Positions 7,837-16,763 of a stretch of 64,000 bases of DNA are shown here, piece by piece. The notes below the pieces were generated by a model that was given only the letters and a program-made list of their open reading frames with translations, had not been told where the DNA came from and ran no database searches. Source of the DNA: Dongia deserti (GTDB lineage Bacteria; Pseudomonadota; Alphaproteobacteria; Dongiales; Dongiaceae); the NCBI RefSeq assembly GCF_003574735.1, contig NZ_QORW01000012.1:62001-126000 (forward strand). Reading direction: 5' to 3'. Positions within the stretch are counted from its first letter, which is position 1; each line of letters opens with the position of its first letter. A program made the position numbers and the translations under genes.

Positions 7837-8736
7837 CTACGCCGTCGGGTTGCCGATGGTGGCGCGGTTGAAGAGGCTGTTGCGCTGGGCGCTCACGTCG
7901 TCGTCGCGATCGCGGCCGGTCGGCAGAGACGCCAGCGTCACCAGCATGAAGGGCGAGAGAACGCCGCCGGGATTGGTCTGTCCATAGATCGCACCGTCGC
8001 CGACCGCGCCTGCGCCGTGGCTACGCGCTGAGCGCACATCGGCGAACAAGGTTGCACCACCGGCCGAGGTGCCTTCGAGATCGTCATAGGCCGCCATCTC
8101 CGTTGTCATGCGACTTTCGAATCGGTCGTAGATCTCCTGCAGCGTGCGCTGCGATCCGTCCGTGCGATAGAACACGGAGCGATTCGCCGCGGCCGCCTTC
8201 GGGAACAGGCTCGCTGCGCCCTGGTTCGGATTGCTCTCCATGGCGCGCAGGAAGCTGGTCGCGCCGTTGAGGCCAAGGAAATGCGCGAGATAGAGGTCGA
8301 TGGGCTCGACCTCACGGCCGAGCTTCGCCTCGAGCCGCTGCTCGTTGTCGGCGGCATGTTCCGCCGCCATCGCGGCCGCAATCACGGGGTCGCGGCGCAG
8401 ATCCAGGATCTGCTTGCGCAGCGCCTGATCAGCCACGCGCAGCTTGCCGTCTTCGCTGATCTTGATCTTGGATGCCATGTTGCCTAGGCCGTGTTCGGCA
8501 CCATGCTTGCGCACCACCGAAAGCCAGGTCTGTTCCACGAATTGATAGAGGCCGGCGGCACTCGACGACTTGGCCTTCGCGTCGGGATCGAAGCCGCTTT
8601 CCTTGGCCGCCTGTGCCATCAGATAGGCGAAATCCACACCGGTATTGGCGCTGGCCTGCTGGATGCCCTTCAGGACGTCAGCGCGGATGTTGTAGCCATT
8701 CGCCTGGGCGCCCAGCCCGATCGTGCTAGCGGCCAT
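7837..8736 (-). CDS. Lytic-transglycosylase-like (SLT domain) protein
   Basis: The N-terminal third of this 299-residue protein carries an SLT-type lysozyme fold. The catalytic Glu is in AQAAKESGFDPDAKA, followed by SAAGLYQFVEQTWL. This matches soluble lytic transglycosylases that cleave peptidoglycan glycan strands. The middle has a long charged helical region, and the C terminus is low-complexity. No signal peptide is evident, unlike most periplasmic transglycosylases. Related proteins lacking one often accompany flagellar or secretion systems, but no such genes are nearby. The ATG at 8736 has GGGAG just upstream. It directly follows the end of an Rhs fragment. Confidence 0.75.
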   Translation of the reverse strand: MAASTIGLGAQANGYNIRADVLKGIQQASANTGVDFAYLMAQAAKESGFDPDAKAKSSSAAGLYQFVEQTWLSVVRKHGAEHGLGNMASKIKISEDGKLRVADQALRKQILDLRRDPVIAAAMAAEHAADNEQRLEAKLGREVEPIDLYLAHFLGLNGATSFLRAMESNPNQGAASLFPKAAAANRSVFYRTDGSQRTLQEIYDRFESRMTTEMAAYDDLEGTSAGGATLFADVRSARSHGAGAVGDGAIYGQTNPGGVLSPFMLVTLASLPTGRDRDDDVSAQRNSLFNRATIGNPTA

Positions 8737-8737
8737 G

Positions 8738-9550
8738 TCAGTCTCCCTTGAGCGGCAGCCGCACGCTGTCACCCGGCAAATATTGCCGGTCGCCAGTGCC
8801 CTTTCCGGGCTGGATGGCTGCGAAATGGGCCATCTTCGCGCTTCTCCGCGTTGATCCTAATGGAGATAACGCAAGGCCTATGCCAGGCCGATAAGCTGGG
8901 TTAGCCGGGACGATAACGCCGGAGACCTTGAGGGCGATCATCTCCCCGCCCAGCATGACGTAGTCGTTCCAGGTGACGGAGAGACTGGCGCCGACGATCT
9001 TCTCCGCCATGGCCCCGCTGGTGGGATCGTTGAGATAATACTTGGTCGACCCGTCCGAGCTCACCTGCTTCAGCCGCGCATGCTCGCTGTCATAGGTGAA
9101 GGCGACGCTGTTCGTGCCCTGGGTGATCTCGCTCACCATGTCGAAGCTGGTCCAGCTGACGGTGCGGCCCCGGCCCGTCAGCATGTTGCCGTTGGCATCG
9201 TAGGTGTAGCTGGCCGTCACCGTGCCGGTGGCGCCGGGTGTGATGCTGGCGACCGCATGCACGCGCGCGGGATCGTAGCTGTAGGTGCCGACGTCCGACT
9301 TGGCGGTGATGTTGCCGATCGCGTCGTAGTCGACGGTCTTGGTGAGATTGAGCGGAGGCTGGGATTGCTGGTGACCGCCTGGGTCAGGCGGTTGAGGTCG
9401 TCATAGCTCAGCGTGTCGGTGGTCTGCGTGACCGCATCGACGCGCTGGGTCAGGTTGCCCAGCGTATTGAACGTGAAGCCGAGGTTCTGAACCGCGTTGC
9501 CCGAACCGGCCTGGATGGTCGCGATGCGGCCGGTGTCGAGATTATAGCTC
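8738..9550 (-). pseudogene. Rhs core fragment, copy 1 (truncated and frameshifted)
   Basis: The minus strand encodes Rhs/YD-repeat sequence (YNLDTGRIATIQ, LSYDDLNRLTQAV, YTYDANGNMLTGRGR, FTYDSEHARLKQVS, GSTKYYLNDPTSGAM), followed by an unrelated tail that stops at 8738. An in-frame stop sits just upstream of YNLDTG, and there is no start codon, so the 5' part is missing. Compared with copy 2, one base is missing between 9355 and 9356, which breaks the frame. Intact Rhs proteins are over 1000 residues and form shells around toxins. This one cannot be functional as such. Confidence 0.85.
9057..9451 (-). repeat. Direct repeat, Rhs core copy 1
   Basis: These 395 bases match 10165-10560 (396 bases) closely, in the same orientation. 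The length difference is the single deleted base at 9355/9356. Both copies begin at a GAGCTC hexamer (plus-strand left end) and end at GCGCTGGGTC. Confidence 0.85.
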
Positions 9551-9583
9551 TAGCGAAGCAGCCTATGGCCACGATTTGATCGA

Positions 9584-9952
9584 TTACACAGCTTCGCACG
9601 ACGAGATATACAAGTCTCTACACCTGAAAGAGATCACCGAATGCTCGAAATCGCCTATTTCCCAGTTTTGCCTGTCCCATCCTTTCTCCGATATGTCCTG
9701 GATGTAGAGTCCCATTACTTGAGTCAACCCGCCACCAAAATCCTTGACCTTGAGCCCAATCACATTCTCGAACCGGATGGAAACTCGGTATTGCATGGTA
9801 CTTTTGTCCGTCAAGAGGACGATATCGAGATCGTAGCGCGTGCTTTCGACGTCAGCTGCAAAGAACGCAAGCTTTTCAACTATTTTGAAAGCACTTGGAG
9901 AAAACCGACCAAGTTTCGCAGACACTTTTTCAGAGCCGCGTATTTCGGACAT
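9584..9952 (-). CDS. Putative Rhs-associated immunity protein
   Basis: This intact 122-residue acidic protein lies between the two Rhs fragments and is more A+T-rich than its flanks. Its ATG is two bases after the stop of the toxin-like tip (stop codon 9955-9957) and has GGGGAG eight bases upstream. A small gene directly after an Rhs C-terminal tip is the classic position of the cognate immunity gene. The sequence (beta-rich, with VSIRFENVIGLKVKDFGGG and WEIGDFEHSVISFRC) has no catalytic motif. The function is inferred from position and size, and I do not assign an immunity family. Confidence 0.65.
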   Translation of the reverse strand: MSEIRGSEKVSAKLGRFSPSAFKIVEKLAFFAADVESTRYDLDIVLLTDKSTMQYRVSIRFENVIGLKVKDFGGGLTQVMGLYIQDISEKGWDRQNWEIGDFEHSVISFRCRDLYISSCEAV

Positions 9953-9954
9953 TT

Positions 9955-10560
9955 CTAAAACTCCCCTGGCGTTACTGTCTCTTTGCCTTTCGGACCGTAC
10001 CCAGGCCCATATTCCCTCTTGTGGGTATGGGGAACGTCATGGTCTTGCGGGTATCCGTGATCAGTATAATCCGTTCGGTACCTCTGTCGTCCATACTCGT
10101 CATACTGGACCCGTGATTCTTCGAGCTTACCGGTCTTTGGATTGTACGAGTTGGTGGCGCCGTGGAGCTCACCTGCGTGAGGCGCGCATGCTCGCTGTCA
10201 TAGGTGGAGGCGACGCTGGTCGTGCCCTGGGCGATCTCGCTCACCATGTCGAAGCTGGTCCAGCTAACTGTGCGGCCGCGGCCCGTCAGCATGTTGCCGT
10301 TGGCGTCGTAGGTGTAGCTGGCCGTCACGGTGCCGGTCGCGCCGGGCGCGATGCTGGCGACCGCATGCACGCGCATCGGATCGTAGCTGTAGGTGCCGAC
10401 ATCCGACTTGGCGCTGATGTTGCCGATCGCGTCGTAGGTGATGGTCTTGGTGAGATTGAGCGGCAGGCTGGGATTGCTGGTGACCGCCTGGGTCAGGCGG
10501 TTGAGCCCGTCATAACTGAGCGTGTCGGTGGTCTGGGTGACCGCCTCGAGGCGCTGGGTC
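9955..10560 (-). pseudogene. Rhs core copy 2 joined out of frame to a toxin-like C-terminal tip
   Basis: From 10560 to about 10171 the minus strand reads Rhs core (TLSYDGLNRLTQAV, YTYDANGNMLTGRGR, STYDSEHARLTQVSS). At a GAGCTC hexamer (10165-10170) similarity to copy 1 ends. A 71-residue open frame then begins in a different phase: ELHGATNSYNPKTGK, then VQYDEYGRQRYRTDYTDHG, then a His-rich DHDVPHTHKREYGPGYGPKG, stopping at 9955-9957. This resembles His-rich C-terminal toxin tips of polymorphic Rhs proteins. The core has no start, and its 5' end abuts the stop of the ABC permease gene. It is a remnant, or a displaced tip module. Confidence 0.7.
10165..10560 (-). repeat. Direct repeat, Rhs core copy 2
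   Basis: This is the partner of 9057-9451. It retains the reading frame that copy 1 lost. The copies are separated by the tip and the immunity-like gene. Confidence 0.85.
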
Positions 10561-10561
10561 A

Positions 10562-11347
10562 CTATGAGCTGGCGCTGCTGTAGTTCCGGATCGCGAGATT
10601 CCACAGCCAAGTCGCGCCACAGAACACGAACGTCGCGAAGGCAAGCGCGCCCAGCCCCCATTCCCAACTGAGCCGCCCCGTAGCAGCCTGTGCAGGCACG
10701 TTGGTGACGAAGGCCACCGGCAGCACGAAGGTGAAGAGCAGCCTGGCCCACGGCGGATAGGCCGCCACCGGGAAGCTGCCGGCGGTCGAGTGTAGCCAGA
10801 TCATGCTCGCGACCTCTTCGATGCGCGTGAACCAGAACGCGAGCGTGGAGAGCGCAAGGTACAGGCTGTAGATGATGACGACCGAGGCGACCAGGAATAT
10901 CGCAAGCAGCAGGATATTGAACGATGTCACGGATCCGACGCGATGCATGCCGACCCCGATCACGGTGAGTCCGATGACAAGCCCGGTGAGCTCCATCACC
11001 TGCAGATGGCGGAACGTGACGAGGAACTGGGAGGCCACTGGCTTGATCAGCAGCACGTCGAATTCGCCGCGCTGAACATAGGTCGTTATCTTGCTGAGGC
11101 TCGGGTAGAACCAGATCTCCACCACGAACTCGATGGTGGTCACGATGCCGACCAGCACCAGCACCTGGTCGAAGCTCCACCCGCCGATCGACGGGACCTG
11201 CCGGAACATCGCCCACAGCAGCATCACCGACGTGCCTGTGGAGAGGATATTGGCAAGCGTGCGGCCGAAGACACCGGAGCGATATTCGAGCTGGATCTGC
11301 ACCGTCGCGCGGATGAACAGCAGGATGAGCTTCAAATGCCGCTTCAT
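10562..11347 (-). CDS. ABC-2 type transporter permease (DUF990-like), second subunit
   Basis: This 261-residue inner-membrane protein has about six hydrophobic segments and resembles the ABC2_membrane_6/DUF990 permeases. Conserved features include VEIWFYPSLSKITTYVQRGEFDVLLIKPVASQF. It overlaps the preceding permease gene by 4 bases (11344-11347, ATGA) and forms a three-gene exporter with it and the ATPase. The substrate is unknown. The stop codon abuts the Rhs remnant, so recombination may have replaced what was downstream. Confidence 0.85.
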   Translation of the reverse strand: MKRHLKLILLFIRATVQIQLEYRSGVFGRTLANILSTGTSVMLLWAMFRQVPSIGGWSFDQVLVLVGIVTTIEFVVEIWFYPSLSKITTYVQRGEFDVLLIKPVASQFLVTFRHLQVMELTGLVIGLTVIGVGMHRVGSVTSFNILLLAIFLVASVVIIYSLYLALSTLAFWFTRIEEVASMIWLHSTAGSFPVAAYPPWARLLFTFVLPVAFVTNVPAQAATGRLSWEWGLGALAFATFVFCGATWLWNLAIRNYSSASS

Positions 11348-12135
11348 GCGCCCGCCGCCGAGTATTGCCTCAAAGCCTTACGCCAACCCCACGTGAAGAG
11401 CGCGCCAAGCACGGCGATCCAAAACAGCTGGATGCCGAAGCCGGCCAGCACATCAAAGCCTTCGATGCGGCCGATCATGACGCGCACCGGAAAATCCAGC
11501 ACATAGGGAAATGGCGTCCAGGCGAGAATGCTTTGCACGGCCTCCGGGAACAGTTCGACCGGCACCACCACGCCGCCCAGCATGATGTAGAGTTGATAGA
11601 TCACCGTGTCGTAGCCAAGTGCGTTGTCGGACCAGAACGCGATCAACCCGACCGTCATATGGACTGTGAAATTGATCAACCAGGCCATCATGAGCCCCAG
11701 TACGAAAGCCGGCAGATGGGCAAGCAGCGACCAGGACCAGGCATCGGCGATGGTGAGGCCGACGGCGACGATCGGCAGAATGATGGGAAGGCGGCACAGC
11801 AACTCGCCCCAATGCTCGCTGGCATAGTGCCAGACGGGATGCATGGGACGGAGCAGATAGGGCGTGAGCTCGCCGTTCTTCACGCCGCGGTCCATCAGGT
11901 AGATCACCCAGGTCGGCGTCGATTGCCGCGCCAGGAACATGAACAGGAAATATTGCGCGAAGGTGGTCGCATCGTAGCCGCCGATCGGCCCGCCCTTGGC
12001 CAGCTGCAGCCAGATCAGCATCATGATCAGCGGCACCGTGCCGTTGATCATCCACAGCACCGACTGGGCACGGTATTGCAGCGAGATGCCGTAATTCAGC
12101 GCCAGCAAGGCACGGATGGCACGAAAGCTCGGCAT
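11344..12135 (-). CDS. ABC-2 type transporter permease (DUF990-like), first subunit
   Basis: This 263-residue polytopic membrane protein has the family pattern MDRGVKNGELTPYLLRPMHPVWHY between membrane spans. It pairs with the next gene to form a heterodimeric membrane channel. Its ATG shares one base with the stop of the ATPase gene (TAATG at 12135), which points to translational coupling and fixed stoichiometry. Confidence 0.85.
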   Translation of the reverse strand: MPSFRAIRALLALNYGISLQYRAQSVLWMINGTVPLIMMLIWLQLAKGGPIGGYDATTFAQYFLFMFLARQSTPTWVIYLMDRGVKNGELTPYLLRPMHPVWHYASEHWGELLCRLPIILPIVAVGLTIADAWSWSLLAHLPAFVLGLMMAWLINFTVHMTVGLIAFWSDNALGYDTVIYQLYIMLGGVVVPVELFPEAVQSILAWTPFPYVLDFPVRVMIGRIEGFDVLAGFGIQLFWIAVLGALFTWGWRKALRQYSAAGA

Positions 12136-13130
12136 TACTTGGCCGCCTCCGCCATCGGCTTGCGCTGGAACAGGCGGCCCAGCACTTCCTCGATCGGCAT
12201 GTCCTCGATCGCGATGTCGGCAACCGGCACGTCGTTGAGGATGCGCGCTGCGATCTCCGCCACATTGCCGCGCGGCGCCAGCAGCTCCGCCGTCAGCCCC
12301 TCGATCATGCGCACCGGCGCGAACACCGCCAGCCGCTCCGGCGAAACCGGCTGCGCGAGCTGCAGCTTCAGCACTTTGTTCGGCGCCCGCTCAGCCACCA
12401 GGGCGCTGAGGTTGCCGTCGAACGCCAGGCGCCCGCCATCGATCACCAGCACACGTTCCGCCAGCGCCTCGACATCCGCCATGTAGTGCGAGGTGAGGAT
12501 GACCGCAGCACCAGTACGCCTGTTGTAGTCGGCGACGAACGTGCGCACGGCCTGCTGCATGTTGACATCGAGGCCGATGGTCGGCTCGTCCAGGAACAGG
12601 ATCTTCGGTCCGTGTAGCAGCGCCCCCGCCAGCTCGCACTTCATGCGCTCGCCGAGCGAAAGCTTGCGCACCGGCTTCTTGAGCACCGGCTGCAATTCCA
12701 GCATATCCGTCAGCTCGCCAACGCGCTGCCGGAAATCCTGGTCGGGCACGTCGTAGATCGCCTGATTGACCAGGAAGGAATCGCCCGGCGTCATATCCCA
12801 GGCCAGCTGCTGCTTCTGGCCCATGACCATGGTGATGCTCTTGAGAAACTCCGCCTTGCGCTCGTGCGGCGTAAAGCCAAGCACGCTGGCGCGCCCCGAT
12901 GTCGGATAGAGCAGCCCTGATAGCACTTTCAGCGTTGTGGTCTTGCCGGCACCATTGGGCCCGAGGAAGCCGACGATCTCGCCTTGCGCGATCTCGAAGC
13001 TCACGTCCTTGACTGCCGGCACGATCTGGTATTTCCGTCGCACGAACGAACGCAAGGAACCGGCAAGCCCGGGCTCCTTCTGATGGACCTGATAGTCCTT
13101 GCATAAATGATCGACGTGGATGATCGGCAT
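12135..13130 (-). CDS. ABC transporter ATP-binding protein (ABC-2 exporter)
   Basis: This 331-residue ATPase has Walker A GPNGAGKT, Q-loop MGQKQQLAWD, signature LSLGERMKCELAGAL, Walker B ILFLDEPT and H-loop TSH. The signature LSLGE replaces the usual LSGGQ, as in the subgroup paired with DUF990 permeases. A C-terminal domain of about 100 residues follows, as in export ATPases. The ATG at 13130 (MPIIHVDHL) is chosen over a start 20 residues upstream that adds non-conserved sequence. It is divergent from ridA, with the shared 118-base gap likely holding both promoters. Confidence 0.92.
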   Translation of the reverse strand: MPIIHVDHLCKDYQVHQKEPGLAGSLRSFVRRKYQIVPAVKDVSFEIAQGEIVGFLGPNGAGKTTTLKVLSGLLYPTSGRASVLGFTPHERKAEFLKSITMVMGQKQQLAWDMTPGDSFLVNQAIYDVPDQDFRQRVGELTDMLELQPVLKKPVRKLSLGERMKCELAGALLHGPKILFLDEPTIGLDVNMQQAVRTFVADYNRRTGAAVILTSHYMADVEALAERVLVIDGGRLAFDGNLSALVAERAPNKVLKLQLAQPVSPERLAVFAPVRMIEGLTAELLAPRGNVAEIAARILNDVPVADIAIEDMPIEEVLGRLFQRKPMAEAAK

Positions 13131-13248
13131 GAAACGAGGGGACCAGCAATTGGCCCAAAATTCAAGCTGCGTGGGAATTGTGCGCGGCACTGGGCTCGCT
13201 ATGATGCGTACCTTCCTTTCTCACCATCACGAAAATCAGGAGTGAAGA

Positions 13249-13602
13249 ATGACGATTAAGCGTTTCGGCGATGCGACGATGATTGCCGACATGGTCGTGC
13301 ATAACGGCATCGCGTATCTGGCGGGGCAGGTTGCGGAAGACCCGGTCCCCTCCTCCGTCTATGAGCAGACGAAGAACATCCTGAAGCAGATCGACGATCT
13401 GCTCGCGCAAGCCAATTCGGACAAGACTCGCATCTTGAAAACCAACATCTGGCTCACCGACATCTCCACTTTCGCCGAGATGAATAAGGCCTGGGGCGAG
13501 TGGATCCCGAAGGGTCAGGCCCCGGCCCGCGCGACCGTCGAGGCGAAGCTCGCCGGCCCGCAATGGAAGGTCGAGATCATGGTGACCGCCGCCTGCAAGT
13601 AG
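13249..13602 (+). CDS. RidA/YjgF family protein (enamine/imine deaminase-like)
   Basis: This 117-residue protein belongs to the family that hydrolyses reactive enamine/imine intermediates. It shows the conserved GQVAEDP, a helical centre (TKNILKQIDDLLAQANSDKTRILKTN), and PARATVEAKL, where the Arg corresponds to the carboxylate-binding residue of active RidA. It starts at an ATG with AGGAG six bases upstream. The gene stands alone, divergent from the ABC exporter. The exact subfamily (RidA or Rid4-7) is not resolved. Confidence 0.88.
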   Translation: MTIKRFGDATMIADMVVHNGIAYLAGQVAEDPVPSSVYEQTKNILKQIDDLLAQANSDKTRILKTNIWLTDISTFAEMNKAWGEWIPKGQAPARATVEAKLAGPQWKVEIMVTAACK

Positions 13603-13661
13603 CCGCCGTGAGCGTTGGGCGCCGCATAAGGGCGCCCAACAAACGCCTTGACGAGACGCCA

Positions 13662-13676
13662 GAACCAAAATAGAAC
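13662..13676 (+). promoter_or_regulatory. SOS box (LexA operator) 1
   Basis: GAAC-CAAAATA-GAAC is the alphaproteobacterial LexA direct-repeat operator (GTTC-N7-GTTC on the other strand). It lies about 100 bases before the lexA start, as expected for autoregulation. Confidence 0.8.
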
Positions 13677-13686
13677 ATCATCCTGT

Positions 13687-13701
13687 GTTTGTGATTTGTT
13701 C
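13687..13701 (+). promoter_or_regulatory. SOS box (LexA operator) 2, one mismatch
   Basis: GTTT-GTGATTT-GTTC matches the GTTC-N7-GTTC operator with one mismatch. It faces site 1 in the opposite orientation 10 bases away, giving a paired operator upstream of lexA. Confidence 0.6.
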
Positions 13702-13776
13702 TATCGCAATCCCTGGTGACCCGGCCTCCCAACAGGCGCGGACGGCGCCGGAAAGCAGGCGGGAAATGAGGATGTC

Positions 13777-14505
13777 ATGCTGACACGCAAGCAGCGCGAA
13801 TTGCTCAAATTCATCCAGGAGAGATTAGGGGAAACCGGGATTTCCCCGTCCTTTGACGAGATGAAGGAGGCCCTGGGCCTCAAGTCCAAGTCGGGCGTGC
13901 ACCGGCTGATCACCGGCCTGGAAGAGCGAGGATTCATCAAGCGCCTGCCTCACCGCGCCCGGGCCTTGGACGTGGTCCGCTTGCCGGAGGATCAGACGGT
14001 GAAGGCGGTCCAGGTGGCCAGCCGTACCGCCGTGGGCGAGGAGCGGCGCGCAGCCCTCAATGTCATTCGCGGCGATTTCACGCCGTCCCTGCCGGGTGCG
14101 GTGGTGGCGGCGCAGCCCAGCAGCGCCTTGCAGCTTCCGCTCTACGGCAAGATCGCAGCCGGCACGCCGATCGAGGCGTTGCGCGACAATTCAAACTCCG
14201 TGGACGTGCCGGCCACCATGCTGGGCCGAGGCGAGCACTACGCCCTGACGGTCGAGGGCGATTCGATGGTCGACGCTGGGATCCAAGAAGGCGACACCGT
14301 GGTCATCGAGCGCTGCGAGACGGCGGAGAACGGCACCATCGTGGTGGCCCTCATCGACAACAGCGAAGTCACGCTGAAGCGCCTGCGGCGCAAGGGTGAC
14401 TCGATTGCGCTCGAGCCGGCGAACCCCGCGCACAAGACTCGCATCTTCGGTCCCGATCGCGTGCGCATCCAGGGCCGTCTGGTCGGCTTGATGCGGCGCT
14501 ACTGA
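13777..14505 (+). CDS. lexA: LexA repressor, SOS regulator
   Basis: The N-terminal winged helix (residues 1-65, with [24 protein letters not shown] as the recognition region) binds SOS boxes. The C-terminal S24 peptidase domain has Ser163 (EGDSMVD) and Lys201 (VTLKRL) as the self-cleavage dyad. The AAG cleavage site is at 128-129, at the same 34-residue spacing from the Ser as in E. coli. At 242 residues it is longer than E. coli LexA because of a linker, as usual in alphaproteobacteria. GAGGA precedes the ATG. Two SOS-like boxes lie upstream. The 3' end overlaps convergent comEC by 7 bases. Confidence 0.97.
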   Translation: MLTRKQRELLKFIQERLGETGISPSFDEMKEALGLKSKSGVHRLITGLEERGFIKRLPHRARALDVVRLPEDQTVKAVQVASRTAVGEERRAALNVIRGDFTPSLPGAVVAAQPSSALQLPLYGKIAAGTPIEALRDNSNSVDVPATMLGRGEHYALTVEGDSMVDAGIQEGDTVVIERCETAENGTIVVALIDNSEVTLKRLRRKGDSIALEPANPAHKTRIFGPDRVRIQGRLVGLMRRY

Positions 14506-16520
14506 TCCGTTCCCACGTCGTCGGCCGAGAGTCGGGGCGACGCCCAGGGACGGTCGCCGATCGACGCCGCCGCATCGACAATCGTTATCGCGCCATCCGC
14601 GAGATAGATCGCGTGCGCGCCACGCGCAACCAGATCGGCCTGGTCGATACTGCCATCCGGACAACCGACAGCGACTGCGCGCGGCACGACTGAAAGCTGC
14701 GGTGCGCTGCAGTCCGCTGGCACGTCGGACAGAATCACGCGCACACGGCCAGCATAGTCACAGACGCCGTGGTCGCAACGCAGCCAATCTTCCGAACCAT
14801 GCAGATCGCCGATGTCGTCGAAGCGGATCTGCCCGTTGCGGCGCAGCCAGGTGTCGCGCACTAGACGCTCGGCGCGATTGGAGCTCAACATGAGGTCGCC
14901 GTTTGGGGCACGAAAGGCCACCAGCTTGCCGCTTGGCGAGATCAGGATGTCCGGCCGCGGCACCATCCAAGCCGAGGCGATCGCCGCTGCAACTGGTATG
15001 GCACCGAGCGCTCGCCAGCGACCGCGTGCCATGCCGAGCCACAACAGGCCGACTGCCACAACCGGCAGCGCAAGGCTGGGCATCGCTGGCAGGACTGCAA
15101 TCGCGCCTGGCCAGCCGGCAACCCAGTGCGCCACCCACAACAGCAGTTCGCATCCCCATCCCATCACCTGCAACGGCCAATTCTCCAAGCCGAATGGCAT
15201 AAGCAGCAGTGAGAGCGCTGCTGAGGGCATGACCCAGAACGCCGTCAGCGGCACTGCGTTGGCGTTCGCGAACACGCCATAAATCGACAACCGATCGAAA
15301 TGGAACAACGCGAACGGCAAGGTAGCGAGGCCTGCGACGAAGCTGGTGACGACGGTCGCCGCGAGCCACAGCATCGTATTGCCGACCACCGCAAACAGCT
15401 TCGCATCCCAGCTCGCTCCCTCGCCCCATTTCTGGCGCCGCGAAGCAAGCCACGGCCCCAGTCGATCGAACACCACGACCAGCGCGAACACGGCCGCGAA
15501 CGACATCTGGAAGCTGGCGCCGAGCAATGTCTCGGGCTGGAACATAAGGATGAAAGCGGCCGCCCAGGCGACGAGCTGCAGCGAGATCGGCGAGCGATCG
15601 AGCATGATGGCGGTCAGCGCGATCCCCGACATCAGCAGCGATCGCTGAGTTGGCGGCGTCCAGCCGGCAAGTGCCGCATAGAGCGCGGCTGCCAGGATAG
15701 CGAGGGCGGCAGCCCATTTCTTGACCGGATAGCGCAACGCAATCCACGGAATGAAGGCGAGCGCGAAGCGCAGCCCGAAGAAGAACAACCCAGCTGCGAT
15801 ACCGATATGCAGCCCGGAGATCGACATCAGGTGCGCCAGACCGGAATCGCGCATGGCATTGATGTCGGCGGCGCGCAAGGCCGTCTGATCCCCGACGGTC
15901 AACGCAATGGCAGTGGCGCCGGCTCCATCCGGCAACTGGCTACGGATCCGCTGTGCGATGGCCGCGCGCGTCGCACTGATCCAATCGGCGACGGCCGTGG
16001 TGATTCCGGCGAACCCGGTTTCATCCGGCTGCTTGATGACCTTCAAGCGCCCGAATCCAAATCCGGTCGCACCCAGATCGCCGAAGAAGGCCTGCCTGCG
16101 AAAGTTGAAGGCACCGGGCTCGGCAGGGCCTGCGGGCGCGCTGAGGCTGGCAACGCCACCGACCTTCTGGCCGATGCGGAGTTCCGGCTGGGCAACCACT
16201 GTCTTGATCCGCATGCGAAGCGGCGTTGCTTCGCGCGGCAGGTCCTTGATGTCGACCTCCCGCAACGTCACGCGCTGTCCGGCCGGCAGCAGTTCGATCT
16301 GATCGACGATGCCGACGAACAGGGCGCGCTCCATCGGCGCCGGCAGCATGCGCCCCTCGAACTGCGCGGTTCGCATCTGCCCAGCCAGGAACCCCGCTGC
16401 CATCGCTGTCAGCAGGATGCAGGCAGCAAGCACAGTGTCGTGTCGCCTTAGCAGCCAGCCGGCGGCCGCACCCGCCGCGAGCGCCACAAGCCCGACCCAG
16501 ATCGGCGGCTCCGCCGGCAA
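14499..16520 (-). CDS. comEC: ComEC/Rec2-family DNA uptake channel protein
   Basis: This is a large polytopic inner-membrane protein that in competent bacteria moves single-stranded DNA into the cytoplasm. It has an N-terminal soluble domain (about residues 60-160), the competence core with [19 protein letters not shown], and a C-terminal region that lacks the HxHxDH metal site of full beta-lactamase-like ComEC. Position 16520 is a TTG. The frame stays open upstream through WIESLFLEQRRLWPVWLATAFGAGVALYFA to at least a CTG at 16617-16619 that has GGGGGAG upstream, with no in-frame ATG or GTG. The true N terminus is therefore probably longer by about 33 residues. Confidence 0.88.
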   Translation of the reverse strand: MPAEPPIWVGLVALAAGAAAGWLLRRHDTVLAACILLTAMAAGFLAGQMRTAQFEGRMLPAPMERALFVGIVDQIELLPAGQRVTLREVDIKDLPREATPLRMRIKTVVAQPELRIGQKVGGVASLSAPAGPAEPGAFNFRRQAFFGDLGATGFGFGRLKVIKQPDETGFAGITTAVADWISATRAAIAQRIRSQLPDGAGATAIALTVGDQTALRAADINAMRDSGLAHLMSISGLHIGIAAGLFFFGLRFALAFIPWIALRYPVKKWAAALAILAAALYAALAGWTPPTQRSLLMSGIALTAIMLDRSPISLQLVAWAAAFILMFQPETLLGASFQMSFAAVFALVVVFDRLGPWLASRRQKWGEGASWDAKLFAVVGNTMLWLAATVVTSFVAGLATLPFALFHFDRLSIYGVFANANAVPLTAFWVMPSAALSLLLMPFGLENWPLQVMGWGCELLLWVAHWVAGWPGAIAVLPAMPSLALPVVAVGLLWLGMARGRWRALGAIPVAAAIASAWMVPRPDILISPSGKLVAFRAPNGDLMLSSNRAERLVRDTWLRRNGQIRFDDIGDLHGSEDWLRCDHGVCDYAGRVRVILSDVPADCSAPQLSVVPRAVAVGCPDGSIDQADLVARGAHAIYLADGAITIVDAAASIGDRPWASPRLSADDVGTDQ

Positions 16521-16763
16521 GGCGAAATAGAGCGCGACGCCCGCGCCAAATGCGGTGGCCAGCCAAACTGGCCAGAGGCGGCGCTGCTCCAGGAACAGGC
16601 TTTCAATCCACTGGCTCAGGTCAGGGCTCCCCCGCTCGCTCGTTACACGTGATAGCTGTATCAGACCAGTGCGGTACTGTCAGTTGCCAAGGACCCGCCC
16701 TCTGGCTAAGAACCCCGGAGCGCGCCTGGACCGGCGCAGAAAACACCATTGGATTGCGACCGA

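Noticed and set aside
9641-9958. Plus-strand open frame opposite the immunity-like gene
   Set aside because: Antisense to a gene with a better ribosome site and meaningful context; no independent support.
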